64,000 bases of DNA from JAPOUP01 sp026708635 (GTDB lineage: Bacteria > Pseudomonadota > Alphaproteobacteria > Rhodobacterales > Rhodobacteraceae): assembly GCA_965200115.1 (NCBI GenBank), contig OZ241336.1, positions 2,356,001 to 2,420,000 on the forward strand, given 5' to 3'. The stretch's first letter is position 1. Every line of letters begins with the position of its first letter. Both the position numbers and the translations under genes were made by a program. Below the pieces are notes generated by a model. The model was not told the DNA's origin. It worked only from the letters and a program-made list of their open reading frames with translations, and did not search any database. Below are positions 8,520 through 16,827 of the stretch, piece after piece.

Positions 8520-9119
8520 ATGGTAGCGACTTCGGCCATCGCGGCGTTCGTCCGGTTCGCGACCGCGCTACGGGGTCCGGCGGCGGCGTTCCTGCTGCTG
8601 GCCGCCTCCCCGGAAGCCTTCGGGCAGTCCGATGGGTCCGGGACGGAGAACGCCGACCAGCCGGGGTCCGTCGCCCTGCCCTCGGTTAACCTGGACACCG
8701 TCACGCTGGGGGATCAGGTGACGTGGTCGTTTCTGGCGCTGCTGGCGCCGGAACGCCTGGAGGACGGCATTCCGCTCTACGCCTATTCGTGGGATGACGC
8801 CTTCGACATTCTGGAAGGGGCGAACGCCGGTACTAAAGTCGACCTGGGCTGGCACGTCGGGGCCGCGATGAGGGCGGGTGACGAATGGAAAGCGTATCCC
8901 GTTCCCGCCCAGGAAATGGAATTGGGCGAAATTGCGGGGATTTTGCGGTCCAAAGAAGATATTTTGCGGTCCAAAGAAGATGTGGTGCAGGATTCTTCCA
9001 ATCCCTATGTTGTGTCGAACATCCCGCTTGCCGGGCCGTCCATCAAGGAAAGGCTGTGGATTCCCAGGGAGGATTGGCTGAACGCCCTTCCAGACGTGTC
9101 CCCAAGCGGTTTCCCCTAA
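8520..9119 (+). CDS. Putative exported protein of unknown function
   Basis: A 199-residue protein starting 8 nt after the preceding membrane gene. The N-terminus looks like a signal peptide: RFATALRGPAAAFLLLAAS followed by SPEAFGQ as a possible signal peptidase site near residue 36-39. The mature part contains VTLGDQVTWSFLALLAPERL and LDTVTL-type segments and no Cys. Residues near 140-154 contain an exact heptapeptide duplication (ILRSKED twice) encoded by a 21-bp tandem repeat. No family is recognised. Moderately confident that it is a real gene, from its length, signal-like N-terminus and operon-like spacing. Confidence 0.55.
   Translation: MVATSAIAAFVRFATALRGPAAAFLLLAASPEAFGQSDGSGTENADQPGSVALPSVNLDTVTLGDQVTWSFLALLAPERLEDGIPLYAYSWDDAFDILEGANAGTKVDLGWHVGAAMRAGDEWKAYPVPAQEMELGEIAGILRSKEDILRSKEDVVQDSSNPYVVSNIPLAGPSIKERLWIPREDWLNALPDVSPSGFP
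8940..8981 (+). repeat. Perfect 21-bp tandem duplication inside a CDS
   Basis: The 21-bp unit starting ATTTTGCGGTCC at 8940 is repeated exactly from 8961 to 8981. It duplicates seven residues (ILRSKED) without shifting the frame of the exported-protein gene. Its exactness suggests a recent slippage event. Confidence 0.9.
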
Positions 9120-9152
9120 AAGTTCTGAAAATCCCGATTCGTACCCGGCCCC

Positions 9153-9674
9153 ATGGAAGCGTTTGACAGGCTGCGGGCCGACCGCGCCCCTCCGGACCGC
9201 GCTCCGGGGATAGTTGGCCCCGGGGTCTACGCGGTCTTCGTCCGCGATGGGGACCGCCTGCCGGGACTCGCGATTCCGGAGACCGGACTGCTCTACATCG
9301 GCCGGTCGGACCGGGTGGAGAGACGGAATCACTTCACCATGGACAACAGCGGGTTCAGCACGCTGCGCCGGTCCCTGGGGGCGCTCCTCAGGGAGCCGCT
9401 CCGGTTGACCGCCGTCCCGCGCGCTCCCGGGGCGCTGAAATCCAATGTCACGAATTACCGTTTCTCGGGCGGGGGCGAGCGAAGGCTGGGTGAGTGGATG
9501 TCGCTGAACCTTGAGTACGCGGCCCTGGCGGTGGCCGCTCCAAAAGGGCTGGAAGCGGAGTTAATCAGGCGGTACGAGCCGCCCCTCTGCCTTCGCGGGT
9601 GGCCCAACCCGCAGGCCCGCGCCATCGAGCGGCTGCGTTACCGGTGCCGGGAAGAGGCGGCGCGCGCCCCGTAG
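9153..9674 (+). CDS. GIY-YIG nuclease domain protein
   Basis: A 173-residue protein. The GIY half is GPGVYAVFV near residue 26, followed by YIG in GLLYIGRSDRVERRNHF with the conserved arginine/histidine region. The helical segment TLRRSLGALL and the catalytic-glutamate region LEAELIRRYEPPLCLRGWPN follow near residue 135-155. The layout matches small GIY-YIG proteins of bacterial accessory regions; it is not UvrC or a homing endonuclease with a DNA-binding domain. The substrate is unknown. The next gene, 73 nt downstream in the same direction, encodes a CxxC protein of unknown function. Confidence 0.75.
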   Translation: MEAFDRLRADRAPPDRAPGIVGPGVYAVFVRDGDRLPGLAIPETGLLYIGRSDRVERRNHFTMDNSGFSTLRRSLGALLREPLRLTAVPRAPGALKSNVTNYRFSGGGERRLGEWMSLNLEYAALAVAAPKGLEAELIRRYEPPLCLRGWPNPQARAIERLRYRCREEAARAP

Positions 9675-9747
9675 GGGCGTCAGGGATGGACCCGCGGCGC
9701 CAGTAGCGTAGGCACAGGGGACGGAGAGACAGCCACGGGAGACCCCC

Positions 9748-10425
9748 ATGCCCGCGCCCCTCAGGCTTCCGCCGGGCGTCCGCGCCGCCCGCAGGACGAC
9801 GCCCGACGGAATCCCCCACTACGAGTTCCACCACGACGGCGTCGGGCTGCTCGGCTCCGTCATCGTCCGGCCCGACCGCGCGAGCGGCAAGAGCCAGATG
9901 GACGCCATGCTCGCCCCCGGCGGTCCCGGCGATCCCCTGGACGGCCGGCGCCGGGACCTCCTGGGCCAGGTGGTCGAGGCGCTCGGCGGGGCCATCGACG
10001 AAAGATACGGCCCCGCGCCGGACCGGACGCCCAGCATGCCGCCTCCGGACATCCGCGACGCGGCAGTGGTGGGGCACCACCTTGGGCGCTGTCCCCGCTG
10101 CGGTGCCCTGAAGTACCACCTTGTCTTCGCGCCGGGCGCTGAGAGCGCGGGGGACCTGGAGACCCAGGTCCGCCGGGTCCACGCGAAGATCGTGGAGCTG
10201 GGCCTGCCCACGTGGGCGGTGGGGGCGGACATGGACACGCGCTATCCCGACGGTTTCGCCGCGCCCGTCCGGAAGGTCTGGCCCGAACGGGGCGCCGTCA
10301 GGCGCCTGACGCCCGACGGGCTGCAAACGGAGAACGTCCCGAGGACGGGATCTGACTGGGACAGTGCGCTAACTGTAGTAACCGGCAATTCATTGAACTA
10401 TACCCGATCGGACGGCCCGGGTTGA
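9748..10425 (+). CDS. Hypothetical protein with single CxxC motif
   Basis: A 225-residue soluble protein that I cannot assign. The ATG is preceded by GGGAG at a 6-nt spacing. Visible features are an N-terminal beta-rich segment (GIPHYEFHHDGVGLLGSVIV), a middle helix (RRDLLGQVVEALGGAIDERY), a zinc-ribbon-like GRCPRCGALKYHLVF near residue 113-127, and a C-terminal ETQVRRVHAKIVELGLPTWA with KVWPERGAVRRLTP. One CxxC pair alone cannot complete a zinc site unless the protein dimerises or the nearby histidines take part. No signal peptide or membrane segment is present. It follows the GIY-YIG gene and precedes a coiled-coil membrane protein. Confidence 0.6.
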   Translation: MPAPLRLPPGVRAARRTTPDGIPHYEFHHDGVGLLGSVIVRPDRASGKSQMDAMLAPGGPGDPLDGRRRDLLGQVVEALGGAIDERYGPAPDRTPSMPPPDIRDAAVVGHHLGRCPRCGALKYHLVFAPGAESAGDLETQVRRVHAKIVELGLPTWAVGADMDTRYPDGFAAPVRKVWPERGAVRRLTPDGLQTENVPRTGSDWDSALTVVTGNSLNYTRSDGPG

Positions 10426-10456
10426 CCGGGGCGGCGGGAGCATCAAGGTTCGGGAC

Positions 10457-10726
10457 ATGGGCGACGCGCCGGAAAAACACGCGCTTTCGGAGCGCGTCGC
10501 CGCACTGGAGGAACGCATGAACACGCACCGAGCCGAATACCGCACCGACATCGCGCGGCTGGCCGAAGACATGGAAAAGCGTGACGCGGCCCGCTCGGAA
10601 CGTGAAGCCGCCCGTTCCGAGCGCCACTCGAACGCGCGATGGTGGCAGACGGCCATCCTGATCGCCGCCACCGCCGCCTTGATCGCATTCGCGCCCGACC
10701 TGCAGAAAATCGCTTCCGATTTCTAG
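10457..10726 (+). CDS. Small coiled-coil protein with C-terminal membrane helix
   Basis: An 89-residue protein. Residues 8-60 are highly charged with heptad character (ERVAALEERMNTHRAEYRTD, then DMEKRDAARSEREAARSERH), which predicts a coiled coil. A single hydrophobic helix (WWQTAILIAATAALIAFAP) follows near the C-terminus, so it should be tail-anchored. The overall form resembles XhlA/hemolysin-like phage lysis accessory proteins and other small tail-anchored coiled coils, but no specific motif proves that. It is last of the unknown gene run in this accessory stretch. Confidence 0.6.
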   Translation: MGDAPEKHALSERVAALEERMNTHRAEYRTDIARLAEDMEKRDAARSEREAARSERHSNARWWQTAILIAATAALIAFAPDLQKIASDF

Positions 10727-10826
10727 CGGTCTACCCTTGGACTCCGATAGGTCACGTTCCGCGTTGTATCGTATATAATCCCCTTTGGAACGCCTAAGCG
10801 GGGACACCGTCCAACCCACAAAAGCG

Positions 10827-12041
10827 TCAACTCACCGCGGCCATCCCTTCCCGGACCGCCGACACCTCGGCGCCGATGATGCGGGCGATAAGGGCGCAGT
10901 CCTCAAGCGAAAACGTGAGCGGAATGCGCATGTCAAGCAGACCCGCGAGAACGCGATCGGTTCGCGGTAACCTCTGGTTGGCGACATAGCGCCAGCTGTC
11001 ATAGCGTGAGGTGTAGGCAACGGGCTCCTCGGAACCGAACCATTTGAGTTCGACGCCGCGGTCCTCGCAGCGGGCGACGACCCGCTCGACGGCGCCGGGT
11101 CGCCACCCGGGCAAAAGGAACTGGATCGAGGACCCCACATATCCCTCCTGCGCCGGCCGCTCGATCAACCGAAGTCCCGGGACGGCGCGCAGGCCATCCT
11201 CCATCCTGCGGTAACGTGCTTTCCATCGGTCGACCCGCAGCGCGAGACCCTCCAGCTGCGGCCTGAGGATGGCTGCCCGGAGATTATCCATACGTCCGGA
11301 CATGTTCGGTGTGGAATAACGGATTTCATCGAAAGCGTCGGGAGCGGGCGCCGCCAGATGGCGGCCATAGAGCATATAGGAGCCTGACAGCATCACCGCC
11401 CGCGCGGCAAGGGCGGGGTCGTCAGTCACCAGCAACCCGCCCTCACCGGAATTCACGTGCTTGTATGTCTGGGTTGAATAGCAACCGACCACGCCATGCC
11501 GGCCCGACGGAACTCCGCGCCACCGCGCCCCCATCGTGTGTGCGCAGTCCTCCACCACCGTAATACCTGAACCGCCGCAGATCGCCATTAGACGATCCAT
11601 GTCGCAGATATGCCCGCGCATGTGGCTGAGCAGCAGAACCCCGGCACCGCTTGACGCGGCTTTTGCCCGTAGATCATCCAGATCGATTGTCAGATCCTCG
11701 GTCGTCTCGACAAGGACCGGATCCGCACCCACGCCCGCGATCGCACCCGGAACCGGTGCCAGCGAAAACGCGTTGGACAGCACCCGGTCGCCCTGCGCAA
11801 CCCCCACGGCGCGCAGCGCGGTTCCAAGCGCGTAGCCACCCGACGTGACCGCAAGACAGTAACCGGCTCCCACGAATTGCGCGAATTCCCTCTCGAGAAG
11901 CGCCACCTCGCCGGACTCGCCATCGGTAAGGTTATAGCGATGTAGCCTACCGTGACGCATGACGTCCACGGCCGCCGCGATACCCGCGTCCGGTATCGGC
12001 TCCTGCTGCGTGAAGCTGCCCGTGAAAGTCTCTTCTTCCAT
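10827..12041 (-). CDS. DegT/DnrJ/EryC1/StrS family aminotransferase
   Basis: PLP-dependent aminotransferase of the sugar-aminotransferase family, 404 residues from the ATG at 12041 (a GTG at 12047 is an alternative). Family signatures are GRLHRYNL and FAQFVGAGYCLAVTSGGYAL near the N-terminus, TVVEDCAHTMGARWRG with the cofactor-contacting Asp, and CYSTQTYKHVNSGEGGLL with the PLP lysine. These enzymes usually aminate keto-sugars for surface glycans or antibiotics. No sugar-nucleotide gene is adjacent; the downstream neighbour in the same direction is an accessory region, so its substrate is open. No strong ribosome-binding site is visible. Confidence 0.87.
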   Translation of the reverse strand: MEEETFTGSFTQQEPIPDAGIAAAVDVMRHGRLHRYNLTDGESGEVALLEREFAQFVGAGYCLAVTSGGYALGTALRAVGVAQGDRVLSNAFSLAPVPGAIAGVGADPVLVETTEDLTIDLDDLRAKAASSGAGVLLLSHMRGHICDMDRLMAICGGSGITVVEDCAHTMGARWRGVPSGRHGVVGCYSTQTYKHVNSGEGGLLVTDDPALAARAVMLSGSYMLYGRHLAAPAPDAFDEIRYSTPNMSGRMDNLRAAILRPQLEGLALRVDRWKARYRRMEDGLRAVPGLRLIERPAQEGYVGSSIQFLLPGWRPGAVERVVARCEDRGVELKWFGSEEPVAYTSRYDSWRYVANQRLPRTDRVLAGLLDMRIPLTFSLEDCALIARIIGAEVSAVREGMAAVS

Positions 12042-12104
12042 GGTCACAGATTGAGCACGACGCGCGCTTTCGTCAATGGCAGTGGAGTTTCGGACTGCGA
12101 AATT

Positions 12105-12764
12105 TCAACCAATCAACCGAGCTACGAGACCGACAAGTTCGTCGAAACGGTCAAGCCGTGCGTCCGGTGACAATGACCCGACGTCCTGGCCCTCCGCACC
12201 GAACGTCACCAGGATGCATGGAACACCGGCGGCGCGGGCTGTATCCCGGTCGGTCACGGTGTCGCCCACGAGGAGGGACGACCCGACCGCACCCCCGGCG
12301 CGCTCCACGGCCGCGACATAAGGCGCGGGATCCGGTTTGCGCACGGGAAGCGTGTCCGCCCCCACCAGTGAGTCGAACAGTTTCCGCGCACCAAGTTGTC
12401 GAATCAGCGTCTCAGCCAGATTTTCCGGTTTGTTTGTACATATCCCCGTTCTGTATCCCGCCCCCCGCAGCCGCTCGACCGCCGCCACCACCCCCGGATA
12501 AAAGCGCGTGAAGACATCAATGTTACGGCCGTAGTGCTGTAGCAGAAGTGGATACTGGATCCCGGCCCGATCCTCCTCAAGCCCCAGCCGCAGGAAGCCG
12601 AGTCTGAGAAGCGCACGGCCGCCATGAAATGCAATCGCCTGATCCTTGGCGGGGTCGAGTACATCTTCGTGTCCCAACGCACGGAAACATGCGTTAGCGG
12701 CGGCGATAAGGTCACCGCTGGTATCGGCGAGCGTGCCATCAAGGTCAAATATCACCGTTCGCAT
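12105..12764 (-). CDS. gph: Phosphoglycolate phosphatase, HAD family
   Basis: Dephosphorylates 2-phosphoglycolate, salvaging the product of DNA 3'-end repair or photorespiratory-type oxygenation. The 219-residue HAD hydrolase begins MRTVIFDLDGTLADTSGDL (motif I with both catalytic aspartates). It has TGICTNKPENLAETL (motif II region), VRKPDPAPY (motif III lysine) and LLVGDTVTDRDTA (motif IV). I start at the ATG at 12764, which has AAAGG upstream and gives the canonical N-terminus; the frame stays open for another 18 codons. It is divergent from glmU, an arrangement common in Rhodobacteraceae. Confidence 0.87.
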   Translation of the reverse strand: MRTVIFDLDGTLADTSGDLIAAANACFRALGHEDVLDPAKDQAIAFHGGRALLRLGFLRLGLEEDRAGIQYPLLLQHYGRNIDVFTRFYPGVVAAVERLRGAGYRTGICTNKPENLAETLIRQLGARKLFDSLVGADTLPVRKPDPAPYVAAVERAGGAVGSSLLVGDTVTDRDTARAAGVPCILVTFGAEGQDVGSLSPDARLDRFDELVGLVARLIG

Positions 12765-12808
12765 GACGCGCCTTTTCGCAGGATTTGCCAATCGCCGCAA
12801 CCAATCGG

Positions 12809-12981
12809 CCAGGATCATCCCACGTTAATTTTGGCGCCGAACCGCCACCTCGGCCCGTAAATCTGGGAAACGAATCGTCGGCTAAACCTAGCCACCCTGA
12901 TACCTGATCCAGTTGCCAAACGACACGTTCACCGTAGCGTCGGAAAGTCCTGCCAATCTGCCAGACTGGACGGGCGAAGCC
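12809..12981 (-). repeat. Dispersed repeat, copy B (inverted relative to 6934-7167)
   Basis: Read on the minus strand, this segment shares ordered blocks with 6934-7167: AGGACTTTCC at 12951, GTGTCGTTTGG, GGATCAGGTATC, GGGTGGC, then GATTCGTTT and GTGGGATGA. It is about 60 nt shorter because it lacks copy A's central insertion. One frame is open well beyond the repeat and reads GEFPVYRDTGGFARPVWQIG, then RTFRRYGERVVWQLDQVSGW and LTWDDPGRLVAAIG, which looks protein-like, but I cannot assign it. It occupies most of the 466-nt gap between gph and glmU. Confidence 0.6.
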
Positions 12982-13230
12982 GCCGGTATCCCTGTAAACA
13001 GGAAATTCCCCGATCCACCAGAATCCGTTATGGAGGTCGGCGGGGATAGGGCCACCACCGCGACCGACATCATCGTGCTCGAACCGACTTCGGCGGGAAG
13101 CACTCCGGTTATCGGTAGCATTCCTCAACCACCCGATATAGATTGTCGCCAAAGTCACTGGAAGGCCCCGCCACCGTGGAAAGCGGGAATCATCGGTAGG
13201 GCGCCCCAACAATTTGGCGGAGAGCAGCCC

Positions 13231-14583
13231 ATGTTGACCGCTCTGATCGTCCTGGCCGCCGGGCGGGGAACACGGATGAATTCCGACCTGCCTAAAGTGC
13301 TTCATCCGCTTGGAGGCGTTCCGCTCCTCGTGCATGCGGTAGGGTCCGGACGATGCCTGTCGCCGGACCGGGTAGTGCTCGTGACCGGTACCGGGTCAGA
13401 TGCGGTCTCCAAGTCGGCGAAAGCCCTTGATCCGGGAATCGATATCGTAATCCAGACGCGGCAGCTCGGCACCGGTCATGCGGTACTGCAGGCCGAAGCG
13501 GCCCTTAAGGACTTTAGCGGCGACGCCGTCGTGCTTTATGGCGATACCCCGTTCATCCGCGAAGGAACGCTCAGGCGAATGAAAGCTGCCAGGGAAGCGG
13601 GCCATGACATCGTCGTTCTTGGATTCGAATCCGCCAAACCCGGACGCTACGGGCGGATCGTGATGGATGGCGGGCGGCTGGTGAGGATCGTCGAGTTCAG
13701 GGATGCCACGGAGACGGAGCGTACCATCACGCTTTGCAACAGCGGCATCGTCATGGCTGACGCGGAACGTATGTTCGGGTTGTGCAGGAGGCTTTCGAAC
13801 GAAAATGCCGGCGGGGAATACTATCTGACCGACATCGTCGAGCGGGCGCGTGAACGCGGCCTGAAAGTGACGGCGGTGATCTGTGACGAGCGGGAGACCC
13901 TTGGCGTCAACACCCGTGCGCAGCTCGCCCACGCGGAGGCGGTGTTTCAGGCGAACGCACGTAAGGGAGCCATGGATAGCGGCGTCACGATGGTGGCGCC
14001 CGAGACGGTCTTTCTGTCCTATGACACACGGCTTGGCCCCGACTGCCTGCTGGAGCCAAACGTCATTCTCGGCCCTGGAGTCACGGTCGAGGCCCATGCC
14101 ACGATCCGCGCGTTCAGCCATCTGGAAGGCGCTCATGTCGGCCGCGGCGCGGTGGTGGGACCTTTCGCGAGGCTTCGCCCTGGCACGAACCTGTCCAGCG
14201 GGGCGAAAGTCGGAAATTTCGTTGAGATCAAGAACGCGTCTCTGGGCGAGGGTGCCAAGGCAGGCCATCTGGCCTATGTCGGGGATGCCCAAGTCGGCCC
14301 GGACGCGAACATCGGCGCGGGCACGGTCACCTGTAATTACAACGGTGTCGAGAAACACCGTACCGAGATCGGCGCCCGCGCTTTCATCGGCTCCGACACA
14401 ATGCTGGTGGCTCCGGTCAGGGTTGGCGATGACGCCATGACCGCGAGCGGCTCCGTAATCACCGAGGACGTGCCTGACGGCGCCCTGGCGATCACGCGCG
14501 CCGACCAGAACATAAAGCCCGGCGCGGCGCGGCGTCTTTTGGAACTCTATAGAAGATCCAGGGCAAAATCCGGAAAACCATAG
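13231..14583 (+). CDS. glmU: Bifunctional GlcN-1-P acetyltransferase / GlcNAc-1-P uridyltransferase
   Basis: Makes UDP-GlcNAc for peptidoglycan and LPS. The 450-residue protein has the N-terminal uridyltransferase signature VLAAGRGTRMNSDLPKVLHP and VLYGDTPFIREGTL. Its C-terminal left-handed beta-helix acetyltransferase domain (from about residue 250) contains the hexapeptide-rich stretches GPFARLRPGTNLSSGAKVGN and GAGTVTCNYNGVEKHRTEIG. The ATG at 13231, with GGAGAG six bases upstream, gives the canonical start; the open frame extends upstream without meaning. glmS starts 5 nt after the stop, so the two are one operon. Confidence 0.95.
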   Translation: MLTALIVLAAGRGTRMNSDLPKVLHPLGGVPLLVHAVGSGRCLSPDRVVLVTGTGSDAVSKSAKALDPGIDIVIQTRQLGTGHAVLQAEAALKDFSGDAVVLYGDTPFIREGTLRRMKAAREAGHDIVVLGFESAKPGRYGRIVMDGGRLVRIVEFRDATETERTITLCNSGIVMADAERMFGLCRRLSNENAGGEYYLTDIVERARERGLKVTAVICDERETLGVNTRAQLAHAEAVFQANARKGAMDSGVTMVAPETVFLSYDTRLGPDCLLEPNVILGPGVTVEAHATIRAFSHLEGAHVGRGAVVGPFARLRPGTNLSSGAKVGNFVEIKNASLGEGAKAGHLAYVGDAQVGPDANIGAGTVTCNYNGVEKHRTEIGARAFIGSDTMLVAPVRVGDDAMTASGSVITEDVPDGALAITRADQNIKPGAARRLLELYRRSRAKSGKP

Positions 14584-14588
14584 AGACA

Positions 14589-16409
14589 ATGTGTGGAATC
14601 ATCGGAGTCCTCGGCCAGCACGAAGTGGCACCCATCATGGTGGATGCGCTGAAACGTCTCGAATACCGAGGCTATGACAGCGCGGGCATCGCGACGGTTG
14701 ACGCGGACGGCCGACTCGCAAGGCGCCGCGCCGTCGGAAAGCTCGCGAATCTCAGCGACCTGCTCGTGCATGAACCCCTGACCGGAAAATCAGGCATTGG
14801 TCACACGCGCTGGGCCACCCACGGCGCGGCCACGCTTTGCAACACGCATCCGCACAAAGCGGGATCGGTCGCGGTCGTTCACAACGGAATCATCGAGAAT
14901 TACCGTGACCTTCACGCGGATCTTGAACGTGGCGGAGCGAAGTTCCAGTCCGAGACCGACACCGAAACCGTCGCGTTGCTGACGGAAAGGTTTCTCGGCG
15001 AGGGACTGGACCCGAACGACGCGGTGGAGCGGGTCGTCGCGCGGCTTGAGGGCGCGTTCGCGCTATGTTTCCTGTTTGAGGGAGAGAACGATCTGCTGAT
15101 CGCCGCCCGCAGAGGCTCGCCATTGGCGATCGGTCACGGGCGCGGGGAGACATTCGTTGGCTCGGACGCCCTTGCCCTGGCCCCGCTCACCGACCGGATA
15201 ACCTATCTTGAGGAAGGCGACAGAGCTGTCGTGACCCGCGGCGGCGTGCGGATCACTGACCGTGGCGGCGGCGTCACGGCGCGACCGGTCGAGACCATCC
15301 AGATCGATAGCGCGCTGATCGGAAAAGGCGGGCACAAGCATTATATGGCCAAGGAAATAGCCGAACAGCCCATGGCCCTAGCGGATGTTCTGGACCGCTA
15401 CGTTTCGGATGACGGTCCACGCATTGCCCTTCCCGAAGAGATCGATTTCAGGGCCTTCGACCGCATAGGCATCGTTGCCTGCGGCACCGCATACCTCGCC
15501 GGCTTCATCGCGAAATACTGGTTCGAAAAAATCGCCCGCCTCCCCGTGGACGTCGATATAGCCAGCGAGTTCCGCTATCGCGAGCCACCGGTGACGGAAC
15601 GCACGCTGTCTCTATTCCTCAGTCAGTCAGGCGAGACGGCGGACACTCTCGCCGCGCTCCGACATTCCAGGGCGACGTCATTCGCGGTTTCCCTGACCAA
15701 TGTCCCGACAAGCACGATCGCGCGCGAGTCGCATCTCAACCTTCCGATTATGGCTGGCCCCGAAATCGGCGTGGCCTCCACCAAAGCCTTCACCTGCAAA
15801 CTGACCGTGCTTGCCGCGCTTATCCTACGGGCGGCGCTGGATCGTGGCCAAATGAACCAGGCGGATTTCCGGTCGAACGTCGAAGCGCTCGGCACGCTCC
15901 CGGGGCACCTGAGCCTGGCACTCAACCGCGGGACTGAGATCGCCCGTATCGCCCTCCAGATAGCCGAGGCAAGGGACGTACTGTTCATAGGACGGGGCGC
16001 AATGTACCCACTCGCCCTGGAAGCGGCCCTCAAAATGAAGGAAATCAGCTACGTCCACGCTGAAGGCTACGCCTCCGGCGAACTCAAGCACGGGCCAATC
16101 GCACTGATTGACAGAGCGGTTCCGGTCGTGGTTCTGGCACCGATGGACGCGCTGTTCGAGAAGACCGTCAGCAACATGCGGGAAGTCACGGCGAGACATG
16201 GCAAAGTGCTTCTGATAACCGACTCGCGGGGAGCGGCCGCCATTGGCGATGAAGTATGGCGGACGCTTGTCATGCCAGACGTGCCGACGCAGTTCGCGCC
16301 GATCCTCTACGCCGTTCCCGCACAGCTTCTGGCCTATCACACAGCCGTTGCCAAAGGAACGGATGTGGACCAGCCGCGCAACCTCGCCAAGTCGGTCACT
16401 GTAGAGTAA
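14589..16409 (+). CDS. glmS: Glutamine--fructose-6-phosphate aminotransferase (isomerizing)
   Basis: Forms glucosamine-6-phosphate from fructose-6-phosphate and glutamine, the entry step to amino sugars. At 606 residues it has the normal length. The N-terminal nucleophile cysteine is residue 2 (MCGIIGVLGQHEVAP). The glutaminase domain includes GHTRWATHGAAT. Two SIS sugar-isomerase domains carry LFLSQSGETADTLAALRH and GRGAMYPLALEAALKMKEIS. The C-terminus is DQPRNLAKSVTVE, as in the family. It is tightly coupled to glmU. The third gene of this pathway, glmM, is in the same window at 36.9-38.3 kb. Confidence 0.96.
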   Translation: MCGIIGVLGQHEVAPIMVDALKRLEYRGYDSAGIATVDADGRLARRRAVGKLANLSDLLVHEPLTGKSGIGHTRWATHGAATLCNTHPHKAGSVAVVHNGIIENYRDLHADLERGGAKFQSETDTETVALLTERFLGEGLDPNDAVERVVARLEGAFALCFLFEGENDLLIAARRGSPLAIGHGRGETFVGSDALALAPLTDRITYLEEGDRAVVTRGGVRITDRGGGVTARPVETIQIDSALIGKGGHKHYMAKEIAEQPMALADVLDRYVSDDGPRIALPEEIDFRAFDRIGIVACGTAYLAGFIAKYWFEKIARLPVDVDIASEFRYREPPVTERTLSLFLSQSGETADTLAALRHSRATSFAVSLTNVPTSTIARESHLNLPIMAGPEIGVASTKAFTCKLTVLAALILRAALDRGQMNQADFRSNVEALGTLPGHLSLALNRGTEIARIALQIAEARDVLFIGRGAMYPLALEAALKMKEISYVHAEGYASGELKHGPIALIDRAVPVVVLAPMDALFEKTVSNMREVTARHGKVLLITDSRGAAAIGDEVWRTLVMPDVPTQFAPILYAVPAQLLAYHTAVAKGTDVDQPRNLAKSVTVE

Positions 16410-16579
16410 GTCATTGTCCACACGGCATTCCCGCATTGACATCCGCTGTCGGGGAGTCATCGCGTCCGGGCCTGACATCTTCGTCGCCGCGGCAGTTCCG
16501 CAGGAATGGATCCACATCCAACGGGAGGTCATGGTTCCCCGACAGGCAGCTAGGCCGCGGCGGATTTTGCGGATTGGGC

Positions 16580-16660
16580 CGGACCGACACCGGTCCGCGG
16601 ATACCGCTTGAGAAATGTCGGCTCGATCAGGCTCGGCAAGTCGGAAAAAGCGCCGACTTG
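16580..16660. repeat. Two hairpins downstream of glmS
   Basis: Perfect inverted repeats: CGGACCG-4-CGGTCCG at 16580-16597 and CAAGTCGG-8-CCGACTTG at 16637-16660. Neither is followed by a T-run on either strand, so they are not classic intrinsic terminators, but they could end the glmUS transcript or protect its 3' end. The rest of the 16410-16827 gap shows no recognisable gene. Confidence 0.4.
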
Positions 16661-16827
16661 GGGTAAGGTGGATCATTGACATGAACGTCGAAACAGTGTG
16701 GCCTACCGTCGACAAGGGGTTCCATTCCCCCGACTTCGGAGGACGCGGAAAAGTCCGGAAAGAATCAAGCGGTTCCGGACATAACGCGACGGGACCGCGC
16801 CTGACGAAACGCTGACCCAATTTGACA

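Noticed and set aside
12913..13230. N-terminal extension of glmU by 106 codons
   Set aside because: The canonical GlmU N-terminus with a good ribosome-binding site starts at 13231; the upstream part lies in the dispersed repeat.
16637..16660. Intrinsic terminator of glmUS
   Set aside because: Good stem but no T-run on either strand and 230 nt from the stop codon; kept only as a hairpin.
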